A stretch of 64,000 nt of DNA from Megalobrama amblycephala (Eukaryota; Chordata; Actinopteri; Cypriniformes; Xenocyprididae), in contig NC_063049.1 of assembly GCF_018812025.1 (NCBI RefSeq), positions 19,708,651 to 19,772,650 on the forward strand, read 5' to 3'. Every line of letters begins with the position of its first letter. Position 1 is the stretch's first letter. This document shows positions 12,474 to 22,824 of the stretch, piece after piece. The notes below the pieces were generated by a model, which had not been told where the DNA came from, searched no databases, and worked only from the letters and a program-made list of their open reading frames with translations. The position numbers and the translations under genes were made by a program.

Positions 12474-13682
12474 ACACTGTAAACCCGGATAAGAATCTAC
12501 TTAAAAAAAAAACGAGGTAACTCGTAGCCTTAAAATTTTTAAGTAATGAAGCATTAGTTGAATAAGTGAAGTGGACTACGTTCAATGTACTTAAGCCCAT
12601 AATGGAATGGAATAGAACATTTAAGTTGAATTTACTTAAAAAATTCTTAATATAATATAAAAAACTTAATAATTCGAGTTCATTTAACTTAAAATGTTTT
12701 GTAATATTAATTACTTTGTAGTTATTACACCTAGTATATTTAAGTTCAATGTACTAAGCAAGTTAACTTGCCACCAATCAAAATTCATCCATGCCTCCCA
12801 TCATGCTTTGCTGCATGAATAAATTATGAGCTGAATTGTCTAGTAATTTTCTTTATTCTCACTATTTAAATTTTGCTGTTTTTCTGTGACTTTTTAGTAG
12901 CTTGTTTTCTAATGTTCAGAGTTGATCTGTTTATCAGAATATGTTGCTTGTCACCGTTGTTGAGATTCATACGCTGATTCTTGATGTCTGTGTGTGCCTA
13001 AAATATATATGTTTTTTTTTTGTGATAAGGACAACTTTAAAGAAAAAAAAAAAAATTGTATTGTAAAAGTTGATCTTCCGCTGTAGAATCACAGTGCTGC
13101 TGTAATCAATAATGTAAATCTACCTCAGATATTGGGCTCTAAAATGAGTTCAGTGATTCAGATCAAATAATGATTATGTGAAAACATAACCATCACCACC
13201 TGATCATCTTTTAACTTTGCTTGTCTGGTTGGTTTTAATGCAGTTAAAACTGCCCAAACAAAATTTAATATTAAAAAGTCAAGGGTCAAGAGCTCATCTA
13301 AAACAAACCCTGACCTCGATGATGGTGGCTTAAAATTGTGATTTTCTCCTTTAGTGGAAAACTATAAAAAGGTAAATGTTTGGAAAAAATGTCTTTAGAA
13401 CAGCCAAAACAAATGTTCCAACTGCTCATCAACTGCTCCTTGAATTCACACACATCACGACAAAATGGCGTCATTACCTGCCGCAAACCAGTGTGTAGGA
13501 GGTGTGGTCAGGAGAAAAACTTCATAATTTAAGTGTATTTAACTTACATTTATTAACACATTCAAATACACCCACAAATTAGTAGAATATACTTATATTT
13601 TATAAGTAATGCAACCAAACTTAAATATTTTAAGTATATTGTAATTATATTTTTAAGCAAATATAAAATCCGGGCTAAGGTG
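12474..13682. mobile_element. AT-rich element with CACTGTAAACCCGGAT-type ends
   Basis: Left end CACTGTAAACCCGGATAAG; the reverse complement of the right end is CACCTTAGCCCGGATTTTA, so CCCGGAT is shared in inverted orientation. Both flanks carry runs of ACTTAA-like motifs. The core (about 12770-12850) includes ATGCCTCCCATCATGCTTTG. No long frame. Related ends (CACTGTAAAACC) occur at 24592 and 24766. Confidence 0.5.
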
Positions 13683-13835
13683 TTTTCAACCTTTTGAATT
13701 GAATTGAAAAAAAATGATATTACTTGATGTGTTTGAACATCATTGCTATATTACTTAAGCTGCATATAGTTTACAAACCCCATATCTACACCGGATGCGA
13801 CAGTTGTCTAGTTGCGCCTTGCCGCAAAAGCTTGA

Positions 13836-14103
13836 GGGGCCGTTCACACAGAACGTGTTTTTCCATTCCAATGCGCTACTGTTCCATTGTTTTCCTATGT
13901 AAACTCACGCTAGCCGGATGTGTGTGACCGTTGCACCGTCGCGTCTTGCTTCTTTTGCAGCGTCTTGCACATGACATGGCATTCTAAAAACATGGTGCTC
14001 AAGTTAAAATCAACTTTTAAAAAATGCATCTTGAGGCCTTGCGTTTTTTCCCCATTCCACTGCCCGCGTTTAAAGCAAAAACGCGTTCTGTGTGAACGAG
14101 CCC
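13836..14103. mobile_element. GTTCACACAGAACG MITE, possibly PIF/Harbinger-like
   Basis: Left GGGGCCGTTCACACAGAACG and right CGCGTTCTGTGTGAACGAGCCC are near-perfect inverted repeats. TGA flanks both sides (13833-13835, 14104-14106). A 3-bp duplication plus G-rich ends suits PIF/Harbinger, which is my inference. About 268 bp and non-coding. Confidence 0.65.
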
Positions 14104-14233
14104 TGAGGATGTCTACACTGGATGCAACAAAGTGACCATTGCAAATCCAATTGTTGTTCGTGTCAAAAGTAACGCTGGTGCTTTGGAGTATGTCAGAAAT
14201 AGAACAAGGTAGGCCAATCAGTTTACTGTTGGG

Positions 14234-14932
14234 CAGGGACGTGCACAGGAATTTTGAGGGGCAGTTGCTCTGACCTAAAAAAAGGGCACTCCCCTACCAA
14301 CATACTCGCGTGCGCGCGCGAGTATGTGAGCGAGACGTGTGAGTGAGAGACGCAGGGAAATGAAATTTGCTCTATGAAAGACATTGACAAAGACGAAAAC
14401 TAAGGACATTTAATCTATAATTTTATTTTATTTTAGTTAGTTTTGCCAAACACACATTACAGTTTTGGTTAGTTATCGTTTTTTGTAATGCCTCGTTTTT
14501 ATTTTTATTTCAGTTAACGACGATGTTTTTTCCCACCTAGTTTTCATTTTTTCGTTCGTTTTCGTTAACGATTATAACCTTACTCACCTTTCCGACAACG
14601 TTAAGTCGTCTCACCCGACAACCGTGACAATCTCCTTCTAGTGCCGCTCATGCAGGCTCAGCTCAGGTGCCGGTCGCCTGCAGCGCTGCAGCCACGTAAA
14701 CAGAGTTTGCCCTTCCCCTACTGACTTTCACTTTCGGACGGGTGCCCGAATATGGAAGTGAATGATGCTTTGCGATTTTTTATTTTTTTTTATCTAGGCC
14801 TACGTGAAATTCTGCATCCATTGTACGATTTTTTTATTTATTTTTTTCCACCTCGGAAGGGCAACGTGAGTCGAGAAGGGCATATGGGTAGTTGCCCGGG
14901 CAACCTGAGCAACTCCCCTGTGCACGTCCCTG
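14234..14932. mobile_element. Non-autonomous hAT element, 699 bp, perfect 8-bp target duplication
   Basis: Ends CAGGGACGTGCACAGG and CCTGTGCACGTCCCTG are exact inverted repeats. The flanks carry the identical octamer CTGTTGGG (14226-14233 and 14933-14940), the hallmark of hAT insertion. The interior includes a CG-rich alternating stretch (about 14306-14322) and several T-rich runs, but no long frame. The intact duplication suggests a comparatively recent insertion. Confidence 0.88.
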
Positions 14933-14984
14933 CTGTTGGGGATTTTGTGTTGCATCGTGCCGCTTGCGTCCGGTGTTGTAGACA

Positions 14985-16356
14985 GGGTATTAGTTAAAAA
15001 TTTAAACTTTAGAGTGACGGCTGAGCTGGTTTTTATCCATTTAGTTTTTAGTTGTTTTTGCTCAAATACAGTTGCGCCAAACCTGCTGTAACCATAGCCA
15101 ATGACTATCTGGGAGAATAGTCAAATTGCCCCCTCTAGTGGATGACTAAAGATTTGCTAGTAAAATCTCACATTTACAGCTTTTTCACAGGAGTGTATGC
15201 TTCTGAATTAACAAGGGGTTGCGCCCCCTAGGGGCCCCACAGATTGAAAACCCTTGCTCTAAACCATTGTATGGCTTCAGAAGATTTGGCATATTGTGAA
15301 TGATTTATATACATGCTTTTATGATACTTCAATGTTTTTTTTTGTTTGTTTGTTTTTTTGGTCTTTTTGAGCTAATCTCTTTCAATGAAAAAAAGGGGGT
15401 TGTTAAATCAGCTAAATACTTCCTTTTGTGATCCAAGTATATGTAATGAAAAAGCAAATATAAAAAAGTGACAGTAAAGACTTTTACATTGTTACAAAAA
15501 AAATAGTTCTTTTGAACTTTCTATTCATCATGTTTTTAAAATAAATATAAATGTATAATTAAAAAAATATATATTGGCTATATCAAATCTACATACACAT
15601 GGAATGGCATATCTATCAAGCAAATCAAAATGACAGATTGATAATGATTATTAGTTTCACAACCTCTAGATGGGAAGGTCTGAGGGAGAACGTACTGTCT
15701 GTTTATCCTCCATTAGAGGCCGAGATTTAGTATGTGTGTGCGGGCAGAGATTTGAGAGACTGGGGAGAAATGGTTGTTGTTGACCAGTAATCTCTCAGCG
15801 CCTGATCAATTTAGGAAACCTCGGCTGATGTCCCCTGACAGCTGTGGCACCAAAGCGGCTTGGAAACTCTCTGAACGCAAAGCCTGTTACAGTGGAGCTG
15901 CATATCAGACACTGCAGATGGAGGAAAAGCCTTATCTTCAGAGACGGCTCAGGTTTGCACCTTCAACACAGCAAGTTTCTCACAGTCTGCGACTGCTGTT
16001 AGAACTACCCATTGACTCAAAGTCTTTCTATATTGCAAAGGACTCAAATCATCAAACAACATGACCCACATTAAACAAGAAAATCAGTCTTGAATACATC
16101 CGCTGAGCCCAGCAATGTTCGAAATGACTATGGTTTGAATTCAAACCCCCTCACTGGTGTTAACAGTTAAACTTTGTTGGTATTTGGTAAATGGGAATTG
16201 TTCTACAACATGTCCTTGAACCAAATGTGCCTCGACCTGTTTTTATCCAAGTCCTCCTGGGCTCTTAGACAGTTTTTTGACATCAGCACCGGATGCCTGT
16301 CACCAGCTACCATCACAGCATGTTCATGAAGACAAACAAATAAGAATTAGCATGTG
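14985..16356. other. Gene-free stretch
   Basis: A short hAT-like end (GGGGCCCCACAGATTGAAAA) lies near 15232, and a CACTACC-family fragment at 15465-15540 is listed separately. The 96-codon plus-strand frame at 15774-16064 has no known domain and no supporting signals. Confidence 0.5.
15465..15540 (+). mobile_element. CACTACC-family fragment
   Basis: AAGTGACAGTAAAGACTTTT, then GTTACAAA and TTTTGAACTTTCTATTCATC, in the same order as in the copy at 32316. Termini are absent. Confidence 0.6.
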
Positions 16357-16719
16357 TTAAAGGGACAGTTGTCTCAAAAGTGATCATTCTGTCATGATTT
16401 ACTAACCCTCAAGTCTTTTACAAACTTGTAAAGGACAAAACACAAACAAACAAAAAACAATAAAAGTAGTTCATATGACTTATGTCCTTTTGAAGGCAAT
16501 GTGTGCTTTATGTGATTAACGCACTGAAATTTTATTCATTATTCATTAAAAATCATGGCATCTGTGGTCACCACTGACTTTCAGTGCACAGAAAAGAGAT
16601 GGGAAATTCTTCTATTAAAAATTATTTTTGTATTTCCACTGAAGAAAGTCATACAGTTTTGGAACATAATGATGACAGAGAAAAACAAACTTTGGACAAA
16701 ATTTGGACTATCCCTTTAA
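16357..16719. mobile_element. TTAA MITE, 363 bp
   Basis: Left TTAAAGGGACAGTTGTCTCA and right TTTGGACTATCCCTTTAA are diverged versions of the GGGATAGTTCACCC ends. The interior keeps TGATTTACTAACCCTCAAG on the left and TTTTGGAACATAATGATGACAG on the right. Non-coding. Confidence 0.75.
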
Positions 16720-17270
16720 GAGACAGAGCAGGCATATGCTTGTGTTGTAGGATGAAATGTAGGGAGGCTAATGTGTGGTAAACATTTCGACAGCAATAGT
16801 AACCTTAATGTCTCCAGCAGTCGCTCTACCACTAGCACAGAGTGGGCGGGGTGTGAACAGCACGTGTCATTTCCTGTGAGACCCATCCTTCTTCACAGTG
16901 GACGCTTGTAATCCCTGTGTCGAGTCCAGACGGTCATGCCACGGCACAACACTGCTAGCACAGATTGAGCCAAAACACATGAGCACGCTCCCCACACTTC
17001 CTGCCATTTGGCCGTGTATGTTACGTAACTCGATATTCAGGGTGCAAGTGTGGATGCATTGCAGTTTATAAAATTGTACAGTCTGTATGAAAGGCATGTA
17101 AGCCACAAGTTGAGAAGCATTGATAGGCAGGACGTAAAGTAGGGGACCATTTTAGTAATTTACTAAATAGAGCAAAAAAAATATTGCATGAACTATTTTT
17201 GAGGCTGGAGATAGGAATGAATACAGGTATATATCAAGTTTGTATAATGTACATACACACAAGCATAATA
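16720..17270. other. Gene-free, GC-richer stretch
   Basis: Less AT-rich than its neighbours, with GAGTGGGCGGGGTGTG (GC-box-like) next to CACGTG (E-box) near 16842-16866. I see no TATA box or exon downstream, so a promoter call is not supported. Confidence 0.4.
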
Positions 17271-17342
17271 CACACACACACACACACACTGTGTACCCAA
17301 ATAAGTTGGCAAAACTAAAAAAAAAAAAAAAAAAAAAAAAAA
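17271..17342. repeat. (CA)n microsatellite and A26 run
   Basis: CA dinucleotides at 17271-17289 and 26 consecutive A at 17317-17342. Confidence 0.95.
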
Positions 17343-17619
17343 GAGGTAATCAGTAACACCAAAATTTTCAAGTTGAGAAATTCAAAGTTTAAGTAAGCAG
17401 AACTGGCAGATTTTTATCGTACATTTGAATGACTCATAACTTGAAATATATGAGTAAGCTAATTCATACAATTAACTTAAAATTATCATGTAATCTCAAT
17501 TTAAATATTTGTAGTAGTGGAAAATTGGCTAGCTTTAACTAGCTAATTCAGTAAATGCTAACATGCTAATTGGTAACAATAGTTGTGTCACAAATGACAC
17601 ACTATACACTATGCACTTA
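17343..17619. repeat. AT-rich element remnant hosting a Tc1 insertion
   Basis: Repeated AAGTT/ACTTAAA-type motifs resemble the 12474-13682 element. ACACTATACACTATGCACTTA precedes the Tc1 insertion, and AGTAGTACATAAGTACGCG-like sequence resumes after it near 21283, so both sides may once have been one repeat. Confidence 0.4.
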
Positions 17620-17815
17620 CAGTGCCCTCCACAATTATTGGCACCCTTAGTAATTATGAGCAAAAAATAAATCTACATTGTTTATCCTTTTGATCTTTCA
17701 TTCAAAAAAAATCACAAAATTATAACCTTTCATTGAAGGTAAAGAACTGAAAAAATCACATTATGAAATAAATGTTTTTCTTCAAAACACGTTGGCCACA
17801 ATTATTGGCACCCTT

Positions 17816-18263
17816 TTATTCAAAACTTTTTGCAACCTCCTTTTGCCAAGATAACAGCTCTGAGTCATCTTCTATAATGCCTGATGAGTTTAGAGAACAT
17901 CTGACAAGAGATCAGAGACCATTCCTTCATGCAGAATCTCTACAGATCCTTCAGATTCCCAGCTCCATGTTGGTGCTTCTTCTCTTCAGTTCACTCCACT
18001 CATTTTCTTTAGGGTTCAGGTCAGGGGACTGGGAAGACCATGGCAAAAGCTTCATTTTGTGCTCAGTGACACATTTTTGTGTTGGTTTTGATGTTTGTTT
18101 TGGATCATTGTCCCAATGGAAGATCCAACCATGGCTCATTATAGGATTTCTAGCAGAAGCGGTCAGGTTTTGATTTTCTATCTGTTGGTATTTGATAGAA
18201 TCCATGATACCATGTATCTGAACAAGATGTGCAGGACTTCCAGCAGAAAAATAGGCCCACGAC
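17816..18263 (-). pseudogene. Tc1-like transposase, C-terminal part (split)
   Basis: The second half of a DDE transposase on the minus strand. Visible are DNDPKQTSK (second catalytic Asp; the usual His is Gln), then SQSPDLNPKENEWSELKRR with the catalytic Glu (the usual I-E is K-E), and a stop at 17816. The upstream half lies at 20877-21170, displaced by two later insertions. The stop and the motif order match Tc1-like proteins of about 340 residues. The product, when intact, would act in the nucleus on its own transposon ends; this copy cannot make it. Confidence 0.85.
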
Positions 18264-19400
18264 TAGGGCTGTGTATTGCCAAGAATCTGGCGATAGGATA
18301 CGTATCACGATACAGGGGTTACGATACGATATATTGTGATATATTGCGATACTAAGAAAGCCAATATATTGAGATATTTCTTGTTTTTTTTAGAAAAAGG
18401 ATGCAATTTTAGAAAAAAACAGTAATAAAGAACACACCACCATATGTATAAAACTTTACAAACAACTTTATTTTAATCAATACAGTACCATTTGCATTTA
18501 TATCACAATCACTATTTTGTGCAATCTAAGGGAAAATAGTAAAGTGACTGCAGAATTCTTTAGGTGTATATGTTTTAAAGGTTCACAGTATAGCAGTTTT
18601 TAATTTCTAAACTATTTAACAACTAGTGCATAGTCCATTTCATGACTGAATGTCTGTTATATTTAATACTGTAGGAGAGTTTTGGGTTTGCTAATGCTAT
18701 CTGTTTACGTTCTGAGATAACGCTGACATCTAGCGGTTGGGTTTTATACAGTCTGCTGCTTGCTGTAAAGCAGTCTATTGTATAAATTGCTAAAAATAAA
18801 CATGCCTTCATTGAAGTACTGAACTGCAGAGCTGTTGCAAACATCGTTATGATCAGATGCTTTATTTATGCTGTCACCGCTGTCATTTTTTGTTTTGTGT
18901 TTATTTTGTTACTGAGAGGAAAACGTGCAGTACATATTATATATTCTATCGAACGCCTCTCTCAGGAGTGCGGATTGCATCAGCAGATTCAATGAGTTTC
19001 CTGAGTTTTGGATTATATAACATGATCTATTTTGCAAACAACTGACTCTTGTCGATCTCCTTAGTGGGTTCTTTATAGTTGAAGCCAAAATGAGTCCACA
19101 CTTCAGCTCTGTATGCCGTGGGAACTGAATAATTCTATTGTCTCTTGTGAGCTGGGTTTGCTAATGCTAACGCTATAGATGCACCTCGCGCTTCTCCGGC
19201 TACGCGTCAGTTTACGTTCTGAGATAACGCTGACATCTAGCGGTTGGGTTTTATACAGTCTGTGGTTTAAACCGAACACAAAGCCACGAATCTTGGATAT
19301 AAATGAATAAATATCGATACAGTGTTTTTGAGAATCGATACAGTATCACTAAACATAATATCGCGATATTCATGTGTATCGATATTTTCTTACACCCCTA
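18264..19400. mobile_element. hAT-like element inserted in the Tc1 copy, 1137 bp
   Basis: Starts TAGGGCTGTGTATTGCC and ends ...TCTTACACCCCTA, imperfect inverted ends. The flanks are CCCACGAC (18256-18263) and CCCACAAC (19401-19408), an 8-bp target duplication with one mismatch, as expected of hAT. Both ends carry GATACGATA/ATCGATA-type repeats. A 53-bp block is present twice without a mismatch (18703-18755, 19210-19262). No transposase frame is seen, so it is non-autonomous. Confidence 0.82.
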
Positions 19401-20228
19401 CCCACAACATTAAAAATCCAGTGTAGTGAACAGCACATTCTAGGGCCCAGTTTATGGCTGGGCCCCTCTCTGTCCGTAACAGCGGACAAAGGTTTGCTAC
19501 ATTTTGATTGGATCTTGGTGGACTAACACAAACAAACTGTCCAACGCCATCAGATAAAGATGTAAGGATAACATCCAGACCTCTCTTAGAGGGCAAGAGG
19601 AAGACCTCTTGTACCAAGCCTGGAAAGGACAGGACTTCTCATTGGTCCACAGGCAGTTTCTGCCCTTCACCCATCTAGAGACTACTTCCTAAGGTTGGCC
19701 AGAGACTGCCATAAAAATTCCTCGGGACCTTAGCAGAAATGGGTGAAACAAAGAGAGATCACAAAGATCCATCCAAATCCATTCAAAACTATGTTTGAAA
19801 ACCTTAGAACTGATGCAAACTACACATCCATTTCATACTTATTCACAGAAATAAGTATTCTCAGTGACAGCTATTTGTAGTGCCACCTCTGACACAAATT
19901 CAGCTGTTAATGTACAATTGAATGAATGCATGACGATTCAATCTTTTTCCATCATGTTTAGTAACTATTTGTTTAGAATATGGCCAAAGGTATTCTGGTG
20001 GTGGTTTGGAAAGTGAGAAATGCATTGGTAAAGTTTAAAGACACTGTAAAGACTTCCAACTTTGTGCTTTATGCAAATGAGTTCCACAGGGTAGAGAAGG
20101 GTGGGCCACACTTTGTGTGTCCCCTCTGATGCCAGCAGCCAATCACAGCACTCAAATGGAGAAGCGCCAAATTGCAATCTCCTCCTCATCGGAAAGGGAT
20201 AAAGGTACCCTTTCAACAGACACTCCTT

Positions 20229-20590
20229 GTTCTGAGTCTGTCCTGCACGAGGATAGACACAACAGATACACCGTTCTGAGTCTGCCCTTCAAAGGGGGAA
20301 GACATTAACAGATATACTGTTCTGAGTCTGCCCGTCAAAGGGGAAAGACAGAGCAGATACAACACAGTTCTGAGCCTCTGGTCCATCCAGAGAGACAACA
20401 ACAGATCCCATGATCTGAGTCTACAACTTGTGAGGCAGCAACAGAGACGACTACGTTCTAAGCCTCCAGCTTGTGAGGAAAGAGACATCAACAAACACTA
20501 CGTTCAGAGTTTCCATCCAGTGAGACAGTGACGACATCTGCAACAAGGTTAAGCTCAGGAGAGCAATCCTTCACTCCAAGGTACCTTCGT
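20229..20590. repeat. Degenerate ~45-bp tandem array inside the LTR-like insert
   Basis: The core GTTCTGAGTCTG or a close variant begins at 20229, 20273, 20319, 20367, 20412, 20455, 20502 and (weakest) 20548, a spacing of 43-48 bp. Units also share an ACAGATACA-like motif before the core. No consistent open frame across units. Confidence 0.85.
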
Positions 20591-20716
20591 CTGCGTGTTC
20601 CAGATTGTTAAGGACCTTCTGCACCTACACCAGGGCCTCATCTGCGTGTTCCAGATTTTAGGACCTTTTGGTGCTCCAGGAGATCAGCATCTTACAGAGC
20701 TTCGTGTTCAAGACTG
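20591..20716. repeat. Second, shorter tandem array
   Basis: CTGCGTGTTCCAGATT starts at 20591 and 20642, with a weaker third copy (TTCGTGTTCAAGACTG) at 20701. It directly follows the 45-bp array. Confidence 0.7.
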
Positions 20717-20876
20717 TTGAGACAGATTCTGGCTCCTCTCCCCAGAGTGGTCATCTGATGTACTCATAACCACACCTTAAGAGACGTGATCGAAAAATCA
20801 CAGCGTCAGCGGTGACTTGAGTACCAATCCCTATTTTACTTCACGTCCTTGGACGGACAAAGTAAAAATCACTACA

Positions 20877-21170
20877 CCAGTGTTATATTTAACAGTGGGC
20901 ATGGGGTACTTTTTATCCATGTGTGCACCAAACCCATCTGGTGGGTTTGCTGCCAAAAAGTTCTTTTTTTTTTTAGTTTCATCTGACCATAGAAGCCGGT
21001 CTTGTTTGAAGTCCCAGTCGTGTCTGACAACTGAATATTGAGGATTTTTCTTGAAACCCTCCTGAACAACTTGTGGTGATATAGGTGCTGTTTGATCATT
21101 TTTTAGGCGTTCTGAGACTCAAGACTCATCTAATCTCTGCAATTCTCCAGCTGTGATCCTCCACTCAAAC
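20877..21170 (-). pseudogene. Tc1-like transposase, upstream part (split)
   Basis: The minus strand reads RLLWSDETK, the first catalytic Asp, near 20990, then a region ending close to the insertion junction with KYPMPTVKYN. It continues the C-terminal part at 17816-18263 once the hAT and LTR-like insertions are removed. Sequence further upstream (about 21000-21150) matches the middle of such proteins but is broken by indels, and the start region is gone. Confidence 0.75.
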
Positions 21171-22566
21171 TTTCCTTCCTGCTCAGGGGGAAGGAAGGAT
21201 GGTGTGGGAGGGTGGGGGGTTGCATAGTTGCATTTCGTGTGTGAATGAACTACTCGCACTATTTGTACTTAAAAACGTCATAGAGTAGTACATAAGTACG
21301 CGAATTAGGATGCACCTATTGCTTTGATAGCATTAACATTGCATAGCAATTGCTGAAAGAGTATGGCAATATAGAACATTTAACCTATATCTGTTCTCAA
21401 ACAAAGCTCATGCTCCACTTTTCACCATGATGGTACCCTAATTCAGATTACTTAAAATGTGTCAGTGTTGTGAGCTCAAAATAAAAAGAAAGTTCTAAAT
21501 ACATACACACATACATCACTCAAATAATCAAAATAATAATCAAAATATTTTTATTATTGTGGTGGGCCTAATTTTGTGTCTTGAAATGCATCACAAAATA
21601 TTGTTTTTGCCAAGCAACCTAACAATCGAAGATCATTCTGTGTGAATGATTGACACATATAGAATTTAAATGATGTGCAGTCACATGTTCTATTTTATAT
21701 TAGATGCGCCACATTCAAAGCCAATCAGATTTTAGGACTATATATTTTATTTAGACAACATTAAAATTCTATTTATATATGTGTGAGCAAGTGTGTGTGT
21801 TTGTGATTATGTTACAATACGTTTTGCATATGTGTCTGCGCTATAATTTCTAATGACATGCTTGGCGCCAAATACCCCTGTGGCTTCATGGGACAGCAAA
21901 TGGCCGCCACATTATTCTGCAGCATGACGAAGCGGTTCTGACACGCTGGCTAATGTGGCTGCGCTTTCCTGTGAAGTGCTGATGACGGGGCAGCTCCTGT
22001 TCCTCTGTCCCCGGCCAAAATTCTGCCGGTCAGTCATGCCTCTTCTCTCTTGCTCTTTCTGCTGCTCTTGCATTAATAAAGCATACAGTGAAGGTTTTCA
22101 AAGCTTCCACTTCTGCTAGTGAATGCATGATTTTGAAACATTTTTGCTACTGGCCTGAGAGAAAAGTTCAGGTCAGTCTTTCAATACTACAGCCCACAGA
22201 TGCAGAAACCGCATGCAGAGCTCGTGACAAGGGATGCATGAATTTAAGTGATATGGCCAGAGATATGATATAACTTCAAAGTATATTTAAAGTGTGGAGG
22301 TGTTACAGCGGTCCACGTGCCAAAACTGAACAAAACTCACAAACATCTCCTTAATATCTCAGCCTTTTCACCTAAACAGCAACAAAATGGCAAACAAATA
22401 GAGAAGACGTGTGTATACTACAGACATTCAGGAGAGATTTCAACAATTTCTCACACTATTTTCAGATCTGGCTGCTAAGATACTAAAGGGGATTTCTTTG
22501 AGCTCACACATTTCTCCTATAATTTTAGATATGATGAGAAAATTATGATTTTTACGTCATTTACAT
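21171..22566. other. Gene-free stretch
   Basis: A GGGGGAAGGAAGG/GGGAGGGTGGGGGG purine block (about 21185-21220), a short AT-rich repeat near 21280, then unique-looking DNA. The block around 21840-22060 is GC-richer. No gene recognised. Confidence 0.45.
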
Positions 22567-22824
22567 CAGTGGTTCTCAAGCAGGGGGACAGGGCCCACTA
22601 CAGGGCCTCAATAAACTTCCTCAAGATTACTTAAAATGATTTAAAATAGAGCTAAAACAACTAAAAATCAATATATTTCTTAGTATTTGGTTATTATATT
22701 ATTATTATTATTATTATTATGTTATTTATAACAGATCCACTCATGTATATGTATATAAAGAATTTTAAGAGATACGTCTAATACAAGTTGATACTTGCAT
22801 TAAATATAACTGAGAACCACACTG
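22567..22824. mobile_element. Short hAT-like element
   Basis: Starts CAGTGGTTCTCAAGCAGGGG; the reverse complement of the end is CAGTGTGGTTCTCAGTT. CAGTGGTTCTCAA is a recurrent hAT terminus. I do not see a convincing 8-bp target duplication. It contains an (ATT)n run at 22697-22720. Confidence 0.55.

Larger units (their letters stand above)
13785..14984. mobile_element. Outer element with TCTACACCGGATGCG-like ends
   Basis: Left motif TCTACACCGGATGCGAC and the inverted motif GCGTCCGGTGTTGTAGA near 14966-14982 bracket two other insertions. A third, directly repeated copy of the motif (GTCTACACTGGATGC) lies at about 14110, so the outer unit may itself be composite. Boundaries are approximate. 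Confidence 0.42.
19422..20876. mobile_element. TG...CA insertion, probable solo LTR, 1455 bp
   Basis: Starts TGTAGTGAACAGCAC and ends AAAAATCACTACA; the outer 8 bp (TGTAGTGA/TCACTACA) are inverted repeats. CCAG flanks both sides (19418-19421, 20877-20880). TG...CA ends with a 4-bp duplication are typical of a long terminal repeat left after LTR-LTR recombination. No gag or pol coding is present. A CATAAAAAT near 19710 could be a TATA-like box. The right half is built of tandem repeats. A DNA element with an 8-bp inverted repeat is the alternative. Orientation is unknown. Confidence 0.6.
17620..21170 (-). mobile_element. Tc1-like transposon, split by two insertions and truncated
   Basis: Left terminus CAGTGCCCTCCACAATTATTGG preceded by TA, a known Tc1-like end. 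The inner repeat (CCACAATTATTGGCACCC) recurs at about 17796. Transposon sequence runs 17620-18263, resumes at 19401-19421, and resumes again from 20877. Removing the two insertions restores a continuous Tc1 sequence. The far arm beyond about 21170 is missing, so the copy cannot move. Confidence 0.85.

Noticed and set aside
16842..16866. Promoter (GC box plus E-box)
   Set aside because: Isolated motifs without a TATA/initiator or a downstream exon; not enough to support a call.
17772..18173. 133-codon plus-strand frame
   Set aside because: It is the antisense of the Tc1-like transposase on the minus strand.
20229..20590. CRISPR-like spaced repeats
   Set aside because: Units are degenerate, the intervening sequences are related to each other, and the setting is vertebrate; it is a tandem array inside an LTR-like insert.
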